In this document: positions 43,923 to 53,042 of the stretch, one piece after another
How the letters are laid out: each line of letters opens with the position of its first letter
How positions within the stretch are numbered: the first letter of the stretch is position 1
NCBI GenBank assembly: GCA_947623305.1
Contig: CANQGQ010000004.1
Coordinates: 91,214 to 155,213, forward strand
Reading direction: 5' to 3'
DNA from: an uncultured Alistipes sp.
GTDB taxonomy: Bacteria; Bacteroidota; Bacteroidia; Bacteroidales; Rikenellaceae
DNA length: 64,000 nt
Notes under the pieces: generated by a model
What the model was told of the DNA's origin: nothing
Seen by the model: the letters and a program-made list of their open reading frames with translations, nothing else
Databases searched by the model: none
Program-made: the position numbers and the translations under genes

Positions 43923-46900
43923 AGGTTATAATCCTCCTTCTCGTTTTTGCACTCTTCCACTTCGGCACGCACGGCCCACTGCGGATCGGGATCCAACTGC
44001 AAGGGTTTGATCTTCTCCTGGATAGCCTGGAAGAAGATGAACAAGGCCGGCACGAGGAACAACAACGCCAACGTACCGATAATCATACCGCCGACGACAC
44101 CCGAACCGAGCGTCGAGTTACCGTTGGCACCCACACCGTGCGCGAAAACCAACGGCAACATACCGAACACCATGGTCAACACGGTCATCAGAATAGGACG
44201 CAGACGGACTTTGGCGGCAGAAACGGCGGCCTGCGACAGCGACATACCCGCCCGACGACGGTCGCCGGCATATTCGGTCAACAGGATGGCCGTCTTGGCC
44301 AACAGACCGATCAACATGATGAGACCCGTCTGCAGATAGATGTTGTTCTCCAATCCCATGATTTTGGCGAAGAGGAACGAACCCATCAGACCGCACGGAA
44401 CCGACAGAATGACGGCGAACGGGATGATGAAGCTCTCGTAAAGCGCACTCAAAATCAGATAGATCAACAAGATACAGATACCGAAGATGATGGCCGTATT
44501 GCTGCCGGTTCGAGCTTCCTCGCGAGTGATGCCGTCGAACTCGTAACCGTAACCGCGCGGCAGTACCTGAGCGGCCGTCTCGCGGATCGCCCGAATGGCG
44601 TCGCCGGTCGAATATCCGTCGGCAGCCGTACCGTTCACGGCGATCGAATTGTACAGGTTGAAGCGGTTCAACACCTCGGAACTGTACACCTTCGTCAACG
44701 TAACGAACTGGCTCAACGGAGCCATCTCACCGTTGTTGAGACGCACGTAGGCATTATTCAACGATTCGGGATCGAGACGGTATTTCGGATCTGCCTGCAT
44801 CGTAACGTAATACATCTTCGAGAAGCGGTTGATGTTCGAAACGTACTGACCGCCGTAGAAGCCCGCCAGGGTCGACAGGATGGTATTGGGCGACACGCCG
44901 GCCCGTTTGGCCTTGGCCGCATCGACGTCGACGACATACTGCGGGAAGTTGATGTTGAAAGTCGAATAGGCCATCGCGATCTCGGGCCGCTGATTCAGCG
45001 CGCCGATGAACTGCAGATAGACGTTGTAGAAATCCTTCAGATCGCCGCCGGCCCGATCCTGCAAGTGCATCGAGAAACCGGTCGAAGTACCGTAACCCGA
45101 AATCATGGGCGGTGCCACGGCGAAAATCTGCGCGTCTTTGATGTCGGCCGTACGTGCGTAAATCTGACCGATCACGGCGTTCACGGCATCCGCCTTGTCG
45201 GGACGGTCTTCCCAGTCCTTCAACTTGATGATGCTCATACCGTACGAAGGGCTTTGACCGCCGGCGATCATGTTGTAACCCGAAACCTGCATGTAATCGC
45301 GGATCTGGGGAATGCTTTCGATACGCGAAGAAATCTCCTCCATCACCTGGTGCGTCGATTCGAGCGACGAACCCGGAGCGGCCGTTACGTTGACCATGAT
45401 GGTACCCTGATCCTCATCGGGCACAAGACCGGTTTTCGTGCTGTTCATCAAAACGACGAGCGCGACGAGCGCCAGACCGAGCGTCGACCACATCAACCAA
45501 CGACGTTTGATGAAAAGCAGCACGCCGTACTTGTATTTGTTGATCATCGCCTGGAAGATCGTGTTGAAAGCCTTGCGGAAACGAGCTGCAAAATTATCGC
45601 GCATCTCGCCGTTTTCATCCAAATAGGGCTTCAGAAGCAATGCGCAAAGCGCCGGCGAAAGGGTCAAGGCGTTCAATGCCGAAATGCCGACGGCAACGGC
45701 CATCGTGATACCGAACTGCGTGTAGAAGATACCCGACGTTCCGCCCATCATGGCCACCGGAATGAACACGGCCATGAAGACCAGCGTCGAAGTAACGATC
45801 GCCGACGTGATGCCCGACATGGCGTCGATCGTGGCCATGTAGGACGATTTGTAACCGACGTCGAAACGCGCCTGCACCGCCTCGACGACGATGATGGCAT
45901 CGTCGACCACCGTACCGATGGCCAACACGAGCGCGAACAGAGTCAACAGATTGATCGAGAATCCGGCCACAGCCAAGAACCCGAACGTACCCACCAAAGC
46001 AACGATGATGGAGACCGTCGGAATCAACGTCGACCGAATATCCTGCAAGAAGACGTAGACCACCAACACGACGAGGAAGATGGCCTCGATCAAGGTCTTG
46101 ATTACCTCCGACATCGAAGCGTAGAGGAAGTCGTTCACGCTGTGCAGATGAGCGATGGCAATGCCTTTGGGCATTTCGGCTTCGATTTCGGCCAGCAGCG
46201 CATCGATGTCCTCGACGACCTGCGTGGCATTCGAACCGGCCGTCTGCATGATCATGGTACTGATACCCGGGTGGCCGTTGGTGTAACCCTTATAACCGTA
46301 GGATTCGCTGCCCAGCTCGATGTCGGCAACATCCTTCAACCGGAGAATTTCGCCGTCGGGCGTCGAACGCAATACGATTTCGCCGAACTCCTCGGGCGTC
46401 ATCATACGACCCCGATACTTCATCGTATACTGGAACGCGACGTCGGAATTTTCGCCCAACGTACCGGTCGCCGCCTCGATATTTTGCTCGGCCAGCGCGG
46501 CGGTAACATCGGAAGGGATCAACTTGTACTGCGCCATCACGTCGGGCTTCAACCACACGCGCATCGAATAGGCGGCGCCGAGCGTGAAGACCTCGCCGAC
46601 ACCCTGGATACGCTGGATACGGGGCTCGATGTTGATTTGGGCATAGTTCGACAGGAAGGTCTCGTCGTAGGTGTCGTCGGGACTGTACAACGCGAAAATC
46701 TTCACCATCGAAGTCTGACGCTTCAAGGTCATCACACCGATCTGGTTCACCTCGGACGGAAGCAGACCCGTAGCACGCGAGACCTTGTTCTGCACGTTGA
46801 CGGCCGCCATGTCGGGATCGGTGCCCTGACGGAAATAGATCGAAAGCGTAGCGCTGCCGACCGAAGCGTTGGAAAGGATGTAGTCCATGTCCTCCACGCC

Positions 46901-47113
46901 GTTGATGGCCTCTTCCAACGGCACGACCACCGAGTTCTGGATGGTCTCGGCGCTGGCACCCGGATAGAAGGCGCTCACCATGACCGTCGGAGGCGCGATG
47001 TCGGGATACTGTTCGATAGGCAATGACGCCAAGCCGATGATACCGGCGATGACGATCAAAATCGAGATGACCGACGCCAATACGGGTCGTTCGATAAAAC
47101 TTTTGAGTGTCAT
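43919..47113 (-). CDS. RND multidrug efflux permease (AcrB/MexB-like, HAE1)
   Basis: 1064 residues, full length with twelve expected membrane helices. MTLKSFIERPVLASVISILI and SLPIEQYPDIAPPTV are hallmark HAE1 sequences; the proton-relay region around TVVDDAIIVVEAVQ carries the conserved Asp pair. It exports drugs, bile acids or dyes using the proton motive force. It lies between the adaptor (3-bp gap) and the outer-membrane channel (4-nt overlap). Substrate range cannot be read from sequence. Confidence 0.97.
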   Translation of the reverse strand: MTLKSFIERPVLASVISILIVIAGIIGLASLPIEQYPDIAPPTVMVSAFYPGASAETIQNSVVVPLEEAINGVEDMDYILSNASVGSATLSIYFRQGTDPDMAAVNVQNKVSRATGLLPSEVNQIGVMTLKRQTSMVKIFALYSPDDTYDETFLSNYAQINIEPRIQRIQGVGEVFTLGAAYSMRVWLKPDVMAQYKLIPSDVTAALAEQNIEAATGTLGENSDVAFQYTMKYRGRMMTPEEFGEIVLRSTPDGEILRLKDVADIELGSESYGYKGYTNGHPGISTMIMQTAGSNATQVVEDIDALLAEIEAEMPKGIAIAHLHSVNDFLYASMSEVIKTLIEAIFLVVLVVYVFLQDIRSTLIPTVSIIVALVGTFGFLAVAGFSINLLTLFALVLAIGTVVDDAIIVVEAVQARFDVGYKSSYMATIDAMSGITSAIVTSTLVFMAVFIPVAMMGGTSGIFYTQFGITMAVAVGISALNALTLSPALCALLLKPYLDENGEMRDNFAARFRKAFNTIFQAMINKYKYGVLLFIKRRWLMWSTLGLALVALVVLMNSTKTGLVPDEDQGTIMVNVTAAPGSSLESTHQVMEEISSRIESIPQIRDYMQVSGYNMIAGGQSPSYGMSIIKLKDWEDRPDKADAVNAVIGQIYARTADIKDAQIFAVAPPMISGYGTSTGFSMHLQDRAGGDLKDFYNVYLQFIGALNQRPEIAMAYSTFNINFPQYVVDVDAAKAKRAGVSPNTILSTLAGFYGGQYVSNINRFSKMYYVTMQADPKYRLDPESLNNAYVRLNNGEMAPLSQFVTLTKVYSSEVLNRFNLYNSIAVNGTAADGYSTGDAIRAIRETAAQVLPRGYGYEFDGITREEARTGSNTAIIFGICILLIYLILSALYESFIIPFAVILSVPCGLMGSFLFAKIMGLENNIYLQTGLIMLIGLLAKTAILLTEYAGDRRRAGMSLSQAAVSAAKVRLRPILMTVLTMVFGMLPLVFAHGVGANGNSTLGSGVVGGMIIGTLALLFLVPALFIFFQAIQEKIKPLQLDPDPQWAVRAEVEECKNEKEDYNL

Positions 47114-47116
47114 AGA

Positions 47117-48304
47117 TTATTCCTCCTTTTCGGTTTCGGGTTCAGCGGTTGCGGATTCCGGAGCGGCTGCGGGAGCGGCTTCGACGGAAGCACCGGCAGG
47201 CTGCTGTCCCTTGGCGATGACGGGCGTACCCTCGCGCATCAGACCGACACCCTCGACGACGATGACGTCGCCCGGCGTCAAACCGCTGCGAACGATATAC
47301 TCCTTGCCGTCGGAAATTTTCTCCACGTCGATCATCTGCGACGTAGCGATTCCGTCGATCACCTTGTAAACGTAAACTTTGTCCTGCAACTGGAACGTAG
47401 CCAGCTGCGGCACGACGATGCAATTCTTATAGACGGACGGCAGAATGACGTTGCCCGAACCGCCGCTGTGGAGCAATCCGCCCCGATTCTCGAAAGCGGC
47501 CCGCAGGGAAACGGTACCCGTCGACGTATCTATCACGCCGCTGATCGACTCGATGCGACCCGATTTGTCGTAAATCGAACCGTCGTTCAGACGCAACTGC
47601 ACGTCGGGCATGTTCTTCAACGTATTGTCGATTGAACCGTAAGCGCGGGTCAAATCGAGCAACTGATTCTCGGTCATCGAGAAATAGACATACATATCGG
47701 AGTTGTCCGACACCGTGGTCAACGGCTGCGGAATGGAGGCGCTAACCAACGCGCCGACCCTGTACGGAAGCGTACCGACCACGCCGTCGGCCGGAGCCTT
47801 CACCACCGTATAGGAGAGGTTGTTGGCCGCATTGACACGCTGCGCCTCGGCTTGGGCGAGCTGCGCCTTGGCTGTCAGTAACTGGTTCTCGGAGGTGGAG
47901 AGGTCGAACTGCGAAATCACCTGTTTAGCGAAAAGTTCTTTCTTGCTGTCGTAGGTCAACTGCGCGGTAGCGACACCGGCTTTGGCCGCAGCGACATTGG
48001 CCTCGGCCGTCTGCAAAGCCGCCTTGTAAGGCACCTGGTCGATGATGAACAAGGTCTGTCCCTTGGCGACCCGCTGACCCTCCGTAACGCAAAGTTCAGA
48101 GATGGTACCGGCCACCTGCGGATAGATGTCGATGTCCTGACGGCCGCGAATCGTAGCTGAATAGTTGCTCGGAACCTCGCGGTCGGTCGTCGAAACAGTC
48201 ATCACAGCGTATTCGCCGGGCCCTTGGGCCACCGGAGCCTGTCCGCACGAAACAAGCGTCAACACGCAAACCGCAAGAGACGCCTTCACAAAATTTCGTT
48301 TCAT
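47117..48304 (-). CDS. RND efflux periplasmic adaptor (AcrA/MexA-like)
   Basis: 395 residues. Lipoprotein signal MKRNFVKASLAVCVLTLVSC with lipobox LVSC. The barrel-sandwich hybrid domain is split around a coiled-coil hairpin (AALQTAEANVAAAKAGVATA; QLAQAEAQRVNAANNL), followed by beta-barrel and membrane-proximal domains. The C-terminus is Ala/Glu-rich. First gene of the efflux operon; a TACTTTTG -7 box (48357-48350) lies about 45 nt upstream. Confidence 0.95.
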   Translation of the reverse strand: MKRNFVKASLAVCVLTLVSCGQAPVAQGPGEYAVMTVSTTDREVPSNYSATIRGRQDIDIYPQVAGTISELCVTEGQRVAKGQTLFIIDQVPYKAALQTAEANVAAAKAGVATAQLTYDSKKELFAKQVISQFDLSTSENQLLTAKAQLAQAEAQRVNAANNLSYTVVKAPADGVVGTLPYRVGALVSASIPQPLTTVSDNSDMYVYFSMTENQLLDLTRAYGSIDNTLKNMPDVQLRLNDGSIYDKSGRIESISGVIDTSTGTVSLRAAFENRGGLLHSGGSGNVILPSVYKNCIVVPQLATFQLQDKVYVYKVIDGIATSQMIDVEKISDGKEYIVRSGLTPGDVIVVEGVGLMREGTPVIAKGQQPAGASVEAAPAAAPESATAEPETEKEE

Positions 48305-48349
48305 AATACCTAACTTTCTTACTTTTACTTAAAAAAACTTTTTCAACTG

Positions 48350-48452
48350 CAAAAGTATTCTATAAAGTAATTTTAAATTTTTTAATTTGCGCACACTATT
48401 GGTACTTTACGGAACAAAATAGTGTGATTTCTTGAAAAAATCGCTATTTTTG
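48350..48452. promoter_or_regulatory. Divergent promoters and dyad between efflux operon and AraC gene
   Basis: Minus -7 TACTTTTG (48357-48350) serves the pump; plus -7 TATTTTTG (48445-48452) serves the AraC gene. Between them CACACTATT (48392-48400) and AATAGTGTG (48418-48426) are perfect 9-bp arms 17 bp apart. The arms lie upstream of both promoters and could be bound by the TetR or AraC protein. Confidence 0.55.
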
Positions 48453-48536
48453 TTCGAAAAAAGAAATAGCCGAAAACGAAACAGAGCCATCGAACAACGG
48501 TTCGGCTCCGTTCGGCTGCCCAAACGATCGACCGCC

Positions 48537-49385
48537 ATGGAAAATCCGCTCATACCCCCTCTCGAAGAGCCGTTCGCCGTAGGAACCTCCGATTTCGCCC
48601 TTTTCGGCACCCGCACCGTACATTGCGACGACGGAGCCATTCTCTTCTGTCTCGCAGGATCGGCCGAAGCGACCGTCGACCAATACAACGGAACGATTCG
48701 GCGCAACACGATCGTCCTCCTGCTGCCCGACACGCTGATGAAACTCGATCGCCGCACGGACGACTTTCGCATGGTCTACTGCCGGTTCACGAAAGAACTG
48801 TTTCTGGAAATCGCCGGACGTTTCGACCCCGCCTTTTTCTGTATTCTGAAAGAGCGGCCCATGTCCGACCTGCCCGAATCGATCGTCGAGGGAATGGAAT
48901 ACTGGTTCCAGCTCGTGGAATACACCTATCACGATCGCGAGAATTTGTTCCGCAACATCATCATACGCAACCGGTTGCAGAATCTGTTTCTGGAATCCTA
49001 CGACAAGGTGCAACGCTTCTCGGCCCGATACCAGGAACACCGGGAGGCCGAACTTTCGACCCGTCAGAGCGAATTGTTCCGACGCTTCATCGCACTCGTC
49101 AAGGAGTATTCTTTCCGCGAACGCGGCGTACCGTTCTATGCCGACAAACTGTGCATTTCGACCCGCTATCTTGCAGCCGTCGTACGCAACACGACGCACG
49201 AACCGGTCAAAGCGCACATCGACCGGGCGGTCGTGTTCGAAATAAAAAGTCTGCTCCAGTCGACCGATCTTTCGGTGCAGGAAATCGCCTACCGGCTCCA
49301 TTTTCCGGATCAATCCTACTTGGGACGTTATTTCAAGAAGCACACGGGGCAATCGCCGTCGGCCTTCCGCAAGACGCTGAAATAG
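48537..49385 (+). CDS. AraC-family transcriptional regulator
   Basis: 282 residues. An N-terminal cupin-like sensing region (about 1-150) is followed by the C-terminal double HTH, with the second unit DLSVQEIAYRLHFPDQSYLG and RYFKKHTGQSPSAFRK. ATG 48537 is chosen because an in-frame extension to 48432 would include the -7 box (48445-48452). Divergent from the RND operon, so it may activate or respond to the same compounds; effector unknown. Confidence 0.88.
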   Translation: MENPLIPPLEEPFAVGTSDFALFGTRTVHCDDGAILFCLAGSAEATVDQYNGTIRRNTIVLLLPDTLMKLDRRTDDFRMVYCRFTKELFLEIAGRFDPAFFCILKERPMSDLPESIVEGMEYWFQLVEYTYHDRENLFRNIIIRNRLQNLFLESYDKVQRFSARYQEHREAELSTRQSELFRRFIALVKEYSFRERGVPFYADKLCISTRYLAAVVRNTTHEPVKAHIDRAVVFEIKSLLQSTDLSVQEIAYRLHFPDQSYLGRYFKKHTGQSPSAFRKTLK

Positions 49386-49448
49386 CGGACGCCGTCCTAT
49401 TTCCGGACGAACCGCACGTCGTCGACCAAACAGCAGGCCGTTTTATTT

Positions 49449-49491
49449 GCCTTTGCCGAGACGGAGTATCTTCGACATAACCAAATATACG
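49449..49491 (-). repeat. Promoter-linked repeat, degenerate copy
   Basis: Reading the minus strand: TATATTTGGTTATGTCGAAG, then ATACTCCGTCTCGGCAAAGG. This matches the 5' part of the repeat at 5481-5668 and 22744-22824, without the second hairpin and final promoter core. No minus-strand gene follows. Confidence 0.6.
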
Positions 49492-49580
49492 GAATTTCGG
49501 CGTCCGATGCAAATATCCGTCGCCGGAGGATCGTTTTGGAACCCGAATTGCAGCGATTCGGACAAAAAACGCCGTCGATT

Positions 49581-50600
49581 ATGAAAGTCATGTTATTCGG
49601 TACGCAGCCCTACGACCAGCAGTCGTTCGAACGTATCCGGAAATCCTACGGATTCGAAATTCTCTATCACCGCAGCCATCTGAACGCCAAAAACGCCCTC
49701 CTGGCCAAAGGCGCCGATGCCGTATGCGTCTTCGTCAACGACACGGTGGATGCTGAGACTGTAAGGCAACTGGCCGAACTCGGCGTGCAACTGATCGCCC
49801 TGCGCTGCGCGGGGTTCAACAACGTCGATCTGCACGCGGCCGCCCGCCACGGCATTCCGGTCGTGCGGGTTCCGGCCTACTCGCCGCATGCGGTGGCCGA
49901 ATACGCCGTAGCGCTCATTCTCTCCCTCAACCGCAAAATCCACCGAGCCTACTGGCGCACCCGCGACGGCAATTTTTCGCTGCATGGGCTGTTGGGATTC
50001 GACCTTTACGGCAAAACAGCCGGCATCGTCGGCACGGGCAAAATCGCCCGACCGCTGATCCACATTCTGAAAGGGTTCGGCATGGAGGTACTGGCCTACG
50101 ACATCTATCCGGACGAACGGTATGCGCTTGCGGAAGGGATCGAATACGCTGCGCTGGAGGAACTCTATCGGCGGGCGGACATTCTATCACTGCACTGTCC
50201 GCTGACCGACCGGACCCGCCACATGATCGACGGCAAGGCTATCGCGAGCATGAAACCGGGTGTGATGATTATCAATACCGGCCGCGGGCAGCTGATCGAC
50301 ACAAGCGCCCTGATCGAAGGACTGAAGGAGAAACGGATCGGTGCGGCCGGTCTGGATGTCTACGAAGAGGAGGCCGCCTACTTCTACGAAGACACCTCCG
50401 ACCGCATCATGGATGACGACGTGCTGGCACGTCTGCTCTCGTTCAACAACGTGATTCTGACCTCGCATCAGGCCTTCTTCACGCGCGAAGCGATCGACAA
50501 CATCGCACAAGTAACCATGCAGAATCTCAACGACTTTTTCGAACAGAGGAAGCTGCCGAACCAAGTCTGCGTCGAGACCGAAAAACAACCATCTGCTTGA
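49581..50600 (+). CDS. D-lactate dehydrogenase-like 2-hydroxyacid dehydrogenase
   Basis: 339 residues. MKVMLFGTQPYDQQSFERIR and LIALRCAGFNNVDLHAAARH resemble LdhA-type fermentative D-lactate dehydrogenase. NAD-binding motif GIVGTGKIARPLI, catalytic Arg in NTGRGQLIDT, Glu in DVYEEEAAYFY, His in LTSHQAFFT. It would reduce pyruvate to D-lactate with NADH, though the exact acid is inferred. ATG 49581 fits the family start. No TAnnTTTG box was found close by. Confidence 0.88.
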   Translation: MKVMLFGTQPYDQQSFERIRKSYGFEILYHRSHLNAKNALLAKGADAVCVFVNDTVDAETVRQLAELGVQLIALRCAGFNNVDLHAAARHGIPVVRVPAYSPHAVAEYAVALILSLNRKIHRAYWRTRDGNFSLHGLLGFDLYGKTAGIVGTGKIARPLIHILKGFGMEVLAYDIYPDERYALAEGIEYAALEELYRRADILSLHCPLTDRTRHMIDGKAIASMKPGVMIINTGRGQLIDTSALIEGLKEKRIGAAGLDVYEEEAAYFYEDTSDRIMDDDVLARLLSFNNVILTSHQAFFTREAIDNIAQVTMQNLNDFFEQRKLPNQVCVETEKQPSA

Positions 50601-50648
50601 ATGTATCCACGTTTTTTACCCGAATGCTTCCATCCGCCCCTGGGTGCT

Positions 50649-50724
50649 CGCCGCCTGCGGCGTCGTATGCAGATTTGACCCACCCCTAAACCCCCGCCTT
50701 GGCGGTGGCTTCGGTCGGGATGCC
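50649..50724 (+). repeat. Two-hairpin dispersed repeat, copy 3
   Basis: Hairpin 1 is CGCCGC-CT-GCGGCG (50649-50662), the linker carries TTTGACCCACC, hairpin 2 is CCGCC-TT-GGCGG (50694-50705), then TTCGGTCGGGATG. It lies in the spacer before gpmA. Similarity to copy 1 continues rightwards (CCGAAAC, then CCGTYARTACAT). Confidence 0.75.
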
Positions 50725-50790
50725 GAAACAAAGAACGTCTTACGACCGTCAATACATATAGGTAACTGATTGCCAACTGAAAACTATCGT

Positions 50791-51540
50791 ATGAAACGAA
50801 TCGTTCTGCTCCGCCACGGCGAGAGCGTATGGAATCGGGAAAACCGGTTCACAGGCTGGACGGATGTCGATCTGAGCGAACAAGGCGAGATCGAAGCCGC
50901 CCATGCGGGAGAGTTGCTGCGTCGCGAAGGGTTCCGCTTCGGGCACGCCTACACCTCCTATCTGAAGCGGGCCATCCGGACACTCGACATCGTATTGCGT
51001 CAATTGGATGCGCAGTGGATTCCGGTGTCGAAGAGCTGGCGGCTCAACGAAAAGCATTACGGCAACCTGCAAGGGCTCAACAAGGCGGAAACCGCCGCGA
51101 AATACGGCGACGAACAAGTCCGCATCTGGCGTCGCAGCTACGACGTGCCGCCCGAACCGTTAGCGGCGGACGATCCGCGGAATCCCCGTTTCGACATTCG
51201 TTATCGGGGCATTCCGACCGCCGAGCTTCCGCTCACCGAAGCGTTGTACGACACGGTGGCCCGAGCCCTGCCCTACTGGCAATGCGTGATTCTGCCCGCG
51301 CTGGCGCACCACGACGAACTGTTGGTCGTCGCGCACGGGAACAGTCTGCGGGGCATCATCAAGCATCTGAAAGGGCTGTCGGACGAAGAAATCGTATCGC
51401 TCAACCTGCCGACAGCCGCGCCCTATGTATTCGAATTCGACGACGGACTGAACCGCACGGGCGATTACTTTCTCGGCGATCCCGACGAAATTGCCGCCCG
51501 CATGGAAGCCGTAGCCCGACAAGGCAATGCCAAACGATAG
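50791..51540 (+). CDS. gpmA: 2,3-bisphosphoglycerate-dependent phosphoglycerate mutase
   Basis: 249 residues. [20 protein letters not shown] carries the catalytic RHG histidine; [17 protein letters not shown] and [17 protein letters not shown] hold the second His and phosphate contacts. Full-length dPGM of the histidine phosphatase superfamily. It duplicates the GpmI reaction by an unrelated mechanism. ATG 50791 is chosen; the ATG at 50770 would add seven residues not seen in the family. A hairpin (51540-51561) follows the stop. Confidence 0.95.
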   Translation: MKRIVLLRHGESVWNRENRFTGWTDVDLSEQGEIEAAHAGELLRREGFRFGHAYTSYLKRAIRTLDIVLRQLDAQWIPVSKSWRLNEKHYGNLQGLNKAETAAKYGDEQVRIWRRSYDVPPEPLAADDPRNPRFDIRYRGIPTAELPLTEALYDTVARALPYWQCVILPALAHHDELLVVAHGNSLRGIIKHLKGLSDEEIVSLNLPTAAPYVFEFDDGLNRTGDYFLGDPDEIAARMEAVARQGNAKR

Positions 51541-51596
51541 GCGGGCCGAAACGGGCCCGCCTTGGCGAGAACTTCGGTCAGACAACCGAAACCAAT
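51540..51596 (+). repeat. Hairpin and partial two-hairpin repeat after gpmA
   Basis: GGCGGGCC (51540-51547) pairs with GGCCCGCC (51554-51561). The following CTTGGCGAGAACTTCGGTCA and CCGAAACC resemble the right end of the two-hairpin repeat, so this may be a degraded fourth copy; it could also end transcription between gpmA and the convergent GNAT gene. Confidence 0.4.
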
Positions 51597-51606
51597 CGCG
51601 TTTTTT

Positions 51607-51909
51607 CTACTTCTCCTTGACCGTTTCGGTCGCAACGATCCCATCCCATTCGGGATGCTGCGTGATCCATCGAGCGATGAACCCGCACCGCGGGACCACC
51701 TTCAACCGCTGGGCACGCACATGTTCCAAGACGGATTCGACCAACTTGCTGCCCGCATGCTTGCCCCGACACGATTCAGGCACATAGGTGTAGGTCAACT
51801 CGACAAAATCGGGATAGGTGCGGTAATCGACATAGGCCTTCTGGCCTTCCACCTCCATTTCGTAACGACTTTCGGAGGTGTTGTTCACGAGATTGCAATG
51901 TTTTTCCAT
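51607..51909 (-). CDS. GNAT N-acetyltransferase, YjdJ-like
   Basis: 100 residues. The compact GNAT fold shows FVELTYTYVPESCRGKHAGS, with the acetyl-CoA pyrophosphate loop R-G-x-x-x-G/A-S-x-L, and the terminal GFIARWITQHPEW typical of the small YjdJ/Gtn10-like group. Monocistronic; convergent with gpmA and divergent from mutY. Acceptor unknown. Confidence 0.85.
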   Translation of the reverse strand: MEKHCNLVNNTSESRYEMEVEGQKAYVDYRTYPDFVELTYTYVPESCRGKHAGSKLVESVLEHVRAQRLKVVPRCGFIARWITQHPEWDGIVATETVKEK

Positions 51910-51948
51910 ACGTTTTCAGCCATTCTATGATACGGCGAATGCTTCAAA

Positions 51949-51981
51949 TTTGATTCCGAAACGGAAAAAATCGTATTTTTG
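51949..51981 (+). promoter_or_regulatory. Promoter for mutY
   Basis: TTTG (51949-51952), a 21-bp spacer and TATTTTTG (51974-51981) match the Bacteroidota consensus; the mutY ATG is 26 bp further on. Confidence 0.65.
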
Positions 51982-52007
51982 TTCCGAAAATCGCCATTCC
52001 CGCATCC

Positions 52008-53042
52008 ATGCACACCGTCGCCGACATACTGACCGCCTGGTACGACCGCAACGGCCGTTCGCTGCCGTGGCGCGAGACGCGCGATCCCTATCGCATCTGG
52101 CTGTCGGAGGTGATCCTGCAACAAACCCGCGTGGCGCAAGGCTGGAACTACTACCTGCGTTTCACGGAACGGTTCCCCGATGTCGCGTCGCTCGCAGCAG
52201 CCGACGAAGACACCGTGCTGAAACTATGGCAAGGCCTCGGCTATTACAGTCGGGCACGCAACCTACATGCAGCGGCCCGCCAAGTGATGACGGAGTTCGG
52301 CGGGCACTTTCCCGATACGTTCGAAGGAGTCCGGTCGCTGCGCGGTGTGGGCGATTACACGGCGGCGGCAATCTGCTCTTTGGCTTACGACCAGCCTTGC
52401 GCCGTGGTCGACGGAAACGTCTATCGCGTGCTGGCACGGCTGTACGACATCGCCGAAGCGATCGACACGGGTGCGGGCCGGAAACTTTTCGCCGCACTCG
52501 CGCAAGAAACGCTCGGCAAAGCGCAACCGTCCGTCTACAATCAAGCCATTATGGATTTCGGGGCAACGCTCTGCACGCCGGTCCAACCCCGTTGCGACGT
52601 TTGTCCGCTGGCAGAACAATGCGCCGCACGAGCCGCCGGAACCATCGCCGAACGACCCGTAAAAAAGAGTGCCACCAAGATACGCAACCGCCGATTCCAC
52701 TATTTGCATATCGTTTGCGGCGATCGTACCGTTCTGCACCGACGGGGTGCCGGAGACATCTGGCAAGGGTTATATGAATTTCCGCTCGTGGAGAGCGAAC
52801 TCGATGCTCCGGAACTCTACGCGACGGAGGAGTTTGCGCGATGGGTCGGGAACGATTGGAAACTGCTCGGGAAGGTCGATCTGCCGAAGCACCAACTATC
52901 TCACCAACTGATTTTTGCGACGGTCTATCGCATCGAAGTAACGACCCTCACGCCCGAAGCCGCCGCCTGTGCGGTACCGATCGCCCAAGTGGGCGACTAC
53001 GCCGTGTCGCGTCTGTTGGAACGCTACTTGCTGAGCAAGTAA
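52008..53042 (+). CDS. mutY: A/G-specific adenine DNA glycosylase
   Basis: 344 residues. The HhH-GPD core reads LPWRETRDPYRIWLSEVILQ, then QTRVAQGWNYY, with LRGVGDYTAAAICSLAYD, the catalytic-Asp segment VVDGNVYRVLARL and the iron-sulfur cluster loop C-x6-C-x2-C-x5-C in CTPVQPRCDVCPLAEQC. The C-terminal NUDIX-like 8-oxoG recognition domain is present. It removes A opposite 8-oxo-G. Its 3' end overlaps the convergent CaCA gene by 19 bp. Confidence 0.96.
   Translation: MHTVADILTAWYDRNGRSLPWRETRDPYRIWLSEVILQQTRVAQGWNYYLRFTERFPDVASLAAADEDTVLKLWQGLGYYSRARNLHAAARQVMTEFGGHFPDTFEGVRSLRGVGDYTAAAICSLAYDQPCAVVDGNVYRVLARLYDIAEAIDTGAGRKLFAALAQETLGKAQPSVYNQAIMDFGATLCTPVQPRCDVCPLAEQCAARAAGTIAERPVKKSATKIRNRRFHYLHIVCGDRTVLHRRGAGDIWQGLYEFPLVESELDAPELYATEEFARWVGNDWKLLGKVDLPKHQLSHQLIFATVYRIEVTTLTPEAAACAVPIAQVGDYAVSRLLERYLLSK

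Noticed and set aside
44138..47026. Long open frame (962 codons) on the plus strand opposite the RND permease
   Set aside because: It mirrors the codon pattern of the real gene; its product is His/Arg/Asp/Gln-rich with no fold-like pattern, typical of antisense frames in G+C-rich coding DNA.
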